Below are positions 61,448 through 64,000 of a DNA stretch of 64,000 nucleotides, in pieces. The translations under genes and the position numbers were made by a program. The stretch is from Rhodoferax sp. (lineage in GTDB: Bacteria; Pseudomonadota; Gammaproteobacteria; Burkholderiales; Burkholderiaceae_C), in contig JARXAM010000121.1 of NCBI GenBank assembly GCA_029865845.1, forward strand, positions 19,442 through 83,441, given 5' to 3'. How positions within the stretch are numbered: position 1 is the first letter of the stretch; every line of letters starts with the position of its first letter. A model generated the notes under the pieces. It saw only the letters and a program-made list of their open reading frames with translations. It was not told where the DNA came from and did no database searches.

Positions 61448-62395
61448 ATGGCCAGACCCACCCATCTTCTGGCCGGTGACCTGTCACCGGCCGCCGCTTC
61501 TCGCACCGCCCCCTGGCAAACTGACAGACCCGTCCCCCTGATGCGCCATGTGTGGCGCCTCACGGCCCCCAACCCCGGCGTCATGACCGGCCCCGGCACC
61601 AACAGCTACCTCGTCGGCGAACCGGCCACGGGCTACACCGTCATCGACCCCGGCCCTGCCGACGCCGACCACCTACAACGCCTGTGGCAGGCCGCACAGT
61701 TTAAGGATGGTAGTGGCGGCAATGTTCTGCGCATTGTGTGCACCCACTCACACCCCGACCACTCCCCCGGTGCCGCACCCTTGCAGGCCCTATGTCAGGG
61801 CGGTCCACCGATTCTCGGCGTACCCTCTGCCCCCACGGCACGTGCAGCCAGCGCTTTTGTTCCAGACCGACCGCTGTTGCCAAACGAGCGTCTCACCCAC
61901 GTGCTGCCTCCAGCGCAGCCTGACAACGCCCTGCACCCCGCACATACCCTGCAAGTGATACACACCCCAGGCCACGCGGCCAACCATGTGTGCTTGCTAC
62001 TGGAAGAAGACGGCCTGCTATTCAGTGGCGACCATATCTTGAATGGAAGCACCACCGTCATCGATCCGCCCGATGGCAACATGCAGGACTACTTGGATTC
62101 GCTGGATGCCTTGGCGGCCGCGTGCAGGCAGTACGGGGTGCACTACATCTTGCCGGCACACGGCCACGTGATGGACGGTGCAAGTGACGCGATTGCCCAA
62201 CTCAAGGCCCACCGGCTAGCGCGCGAAGCCAAGATTGCACGCGTGATGCGCGCCCACCCCCAAGGTAGCCTCGACGACTGGCTGCCCCTGGCATATGACG
62301 ATGCAGACTCGCGCCTGTGGCCTGTGGCCAAACGCTCTCTTTTGGCCCATGTAGAACGCATTTACGCACTGGATAACAAACAAGGCCGGCCATGA
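61448..62395 (+). CDS. MBL-fold metallo-hydrolase
   Basis: [67 protein letters not shown]. Confidence 0.93.
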   Translation: MARPTHLLAGDLSPAAASRTAPWQTDRPVPLMRHVWRLTAPNPGVMTGPGTNSYLVGEPATGYTVIDPGPADADHLQRLWQAAQFKDGSGGNVLRIVCTHSHPDHSPGAAPLQALCQGGPPILGVPSAPTARAASAFVPDRPLLPNERLTHVLPPAQPDNALHPAHTLQVIHTPGHAANHVCLLLEEDGLLFSGDHILNGSTTVIDPPDGNMQDYLDSLDALAAACRQYGVHYILPAHGHVMDGASDAIAQLKAHRLAREAKIARVMRAHPQGSLDDWLPLAYDDADSRLWPVAKRSLLAHVERIYALDNKQGRP

Positions 62396-63384
62396 CCCGC
62401 ACCACCCTCAAACTCAAACCCACCTCCAAAGAAGCTCCCAAAGCCGCTCCCAAAACAACAGCCGTGGCTGCAACACGCGCAACGTCCGCACCAACCCGCC
62501 CTGCTGGCACGCTCAAGCCCAAGCCCAAGCCTGCCCGCCCTACCAGCAGCCCCGTGTCACGTTCACGCGCGGCACCCAAGCCCTTGCCCGATACCGGTGA
62601 GCGCTTGTCGAAAAAAGTTATGCAGATCAAAGGCTGCTCCCGGAAAGAAGCCGAGCAATACATCGAAGGAGGCTGGGTCCAGGTCAATGGCGTGGTAATC
62701 GAAGAGCCCCAGCACCGGGTGGCGCGGGAAACCATCACCCTGGACCCCAACGCCAGCCTGATGGAACTGACCCCCGTGACCCTGCTGCTGAACAAACCAG
62801 CCGGGCACACCGATGGCCTGGAAGATCTGCCCCCGCCGCGTGCAGGCACCCCGTCTCGCCCGGGCGCGCGGGCGCGCAAGGCACCGCCCGCAAATGCCCG
62901 TGCGCTGCTCATCCCGGCCCACCACTGGGCGGACGACCCCACGGACACCCGCGTGCTCAAACGCCACTTCAACCACCTTGAAGCGGATGTAGAACTGGAA
63001 ACCGGTGCCACCGGGTTGGTGGTCTTCACCCAAGACTGGCGCACCACCCGCAAGCTCACCGAGGACATGGCCACGATGGAGCATGAATTTCTGGTCGAGG
63101 TGAAGGGAGAAGTGGGACCGGATTCGCTCAAGCCCATCGGCTACGCGCTCAAAGACGAGCGCTTGGATCTGCCGCAGGCGAAAGTCAGCGTGAACAGCAC
63201 CACCCCACAATCCAGCCGGTTGCGCTTTGCCATCAAAGGCTCACATCCGGGGCTGATTGCATTCTTGTGTGAAAAAGCCGGCCTGCAGATACTGGCCATG
63301 AAACGCATCCGGCTGGGCCGCGTCGCCCTGTCCGACCTACCGGTCGGACAGTGGCGCTACCTGGCGGGCTGGGAGAAGTTTTAG
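62392..63384 (+). CDS. rRNA pseudouridine synthase (RsuA/RluF-like) with basic N-terminal extension
   Basis: S4 region LSKKVMQIKGCSRKEAEQYIEGGWVQVNG; ATGLVVFTQDWRTTRKL; GLQILAMKRIRLGRVALSDLPVGQWRYL. Confidence 0.9.
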   Translation: MTRTTLKLKPTSKEAPKAAPKTTAVAATRATSAPTRPAGTLKPKPKPARPTSSPVSRSRAAPKPLPDTGERLSKKVMQIKGCSRKEAEQYIEGGWVQVNGVVIEEPQHRVARETITLDPNASLMELTPVTLLLNKPAGHTDGLEDLPPPRAGTPSRPGARARKAPPANARALLIPAHHWADDPTDTRVLKRHFNHLEADVELETGATGLVVFTQDWRTTRKLTEDMATMEHEFLVEVKGEVGPDSLKPIGYALKDERLDLPQAKVSVNSTTPQSSRLRFAIKGSHPGLIAFLCEKAGLQILAMKRIRLGRVALSDLPVGQWRYLAGWEKF

Positions 63385-63389
63385 CCCGT

Positions 63390-63818
63390 CTAGCTTGCGA
63401 TATAGCTTTGCAATTGGCTGATCGTCTGTTCGTGGTCTTTGATGATGTCGTCCATCAGGTCACGGATAGACACCATGCCCAGCACCTTGGTGCCGTCCAC
63501 CACCGGCAAGTGACGGATTTTTTTGTGGCTCATGAGCGCCATGCACTCTTGGGTGCGCGTCTTGGGCCCCACCACCATGACCTGTGCGGTCATGATGTCC
63601 TTCACCTTGGTGTCTTTGGACGACAAGCCCGCAAGCGCGATTTTGCGGGTGTAGTCGCGCTCTGAGAAGATGCCCACCAGCTTGTCGCCATCCATCACCA
63701 TGAGCGCGCCGACGTTGCAGTCGGCCAGCATTTCCAGCGCTTGGTACACGCTGTCTTCCGGGCTCAGGCTCCAGACGGAGCCCCCATGTTTTTCCAACAG
63801 TTCCAGAATCGGTCGCAT
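63390..63818 (-). CDS. CBS-domain pair protein
   Basis: SVYQALEMLADCNVGALMVMDGDKLVGIFSERDYTRKI; MALMSHKKIRHLPVVDGTKVLGMVSIRDLM. Confidence 0.93.
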   Translation of the reverse strand: MRPILELLEKHGGSVWSLSPEDSVYQALEMLADCNVGALMVMDGDKLVGIFSERDYTRKIALAGLSSKDTKVKDIMTAQVMVVGPKTRTQECMALMSHKKIRHLPVVDGTKVLGMVSIRDLMDDIIKDHEQTISQLQSYIAS

Positions 63819-63870
63819 CGAGCCTCCCCCCACAACACTGTGAAGACTCGACCATACAGCAAATAAAGTG

Positions 63871-64000
63871 TGAAGCCCACCGATAAGCCGGATTCTGTGC
63901 ATGGGGTTTCCCCCACGTGACCACCATTACTCTGGGCCGCCGGTCACCCGGACGGCTCGATGCTACCTACCCGCACACTCCGGGGGCCCCGTCAACGTGT
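63871..64000 (-). ncRNA. rnpB: RNase P RNA (rnpB), 3' portion; 5' part beyond window
   Basis: Complement of tgaagcccaccgataagccggattctgtgc...ggccgccggtcacccggacggctcgatgctacctacccgc matches the bacterial type A RNase P RNA 3' region. Confidence 0.88.

Overview
The window is a Betaproteobacterial chromosome segment, most likely Burkholderiales/Comamonadaceae judged from gene order and protein sequence. It is mostly ordinary housekeeping DNA: nrdB, an H1-like protein, prmA, accC-accB, mpl, a DAHP synthase (aro), tldD, rodA, a two-component pair, a small accessory segment with IS remnants, ruvC, lpxC, the complete dcw cell-wall/division cluster on the minus strand (mraZ to ftsZ), hslUV, a dksA-like gene, a COG0523 GTPase, tRNA-Gly(GCC), xerC, dapF and the 3' part of rnpB. 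I found no CRISPR array, prophage or defence island. The most notable items are non-coding. (1) An apparent transcription attenuator lies upstream of the DAHP synthase gene: a 22-codon leader ORF encoding MHSARFFFSYFWFSRTSGGREF, followed by a strong intrinsic terminator and a mutually exclusive antiterminator pairing. (2) The ftsW-murG junction carries a 22-bp exact direct repeat that makes a 28-codon mini-ORF with ATGA overlaps at both ends, plus a ~20-bp hairpin at the ftsW stop. (3) A 720-bp internally deleted IS5-group-like element has intact termini flanked by CTAG, and a related solo end lies ~6.2 kb away. (4) Four 10-bp-phased GTG repeats upstream of mraZ look like a MraZ operator. (5) A DksA-like protein has lost three of four zinc-finger cysteines, has a long Ala/Lys-rich N-terminal extension, and sits next to a His-rich COG0523 GTPase. 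All calls come from reading the sequence; no database search was run.
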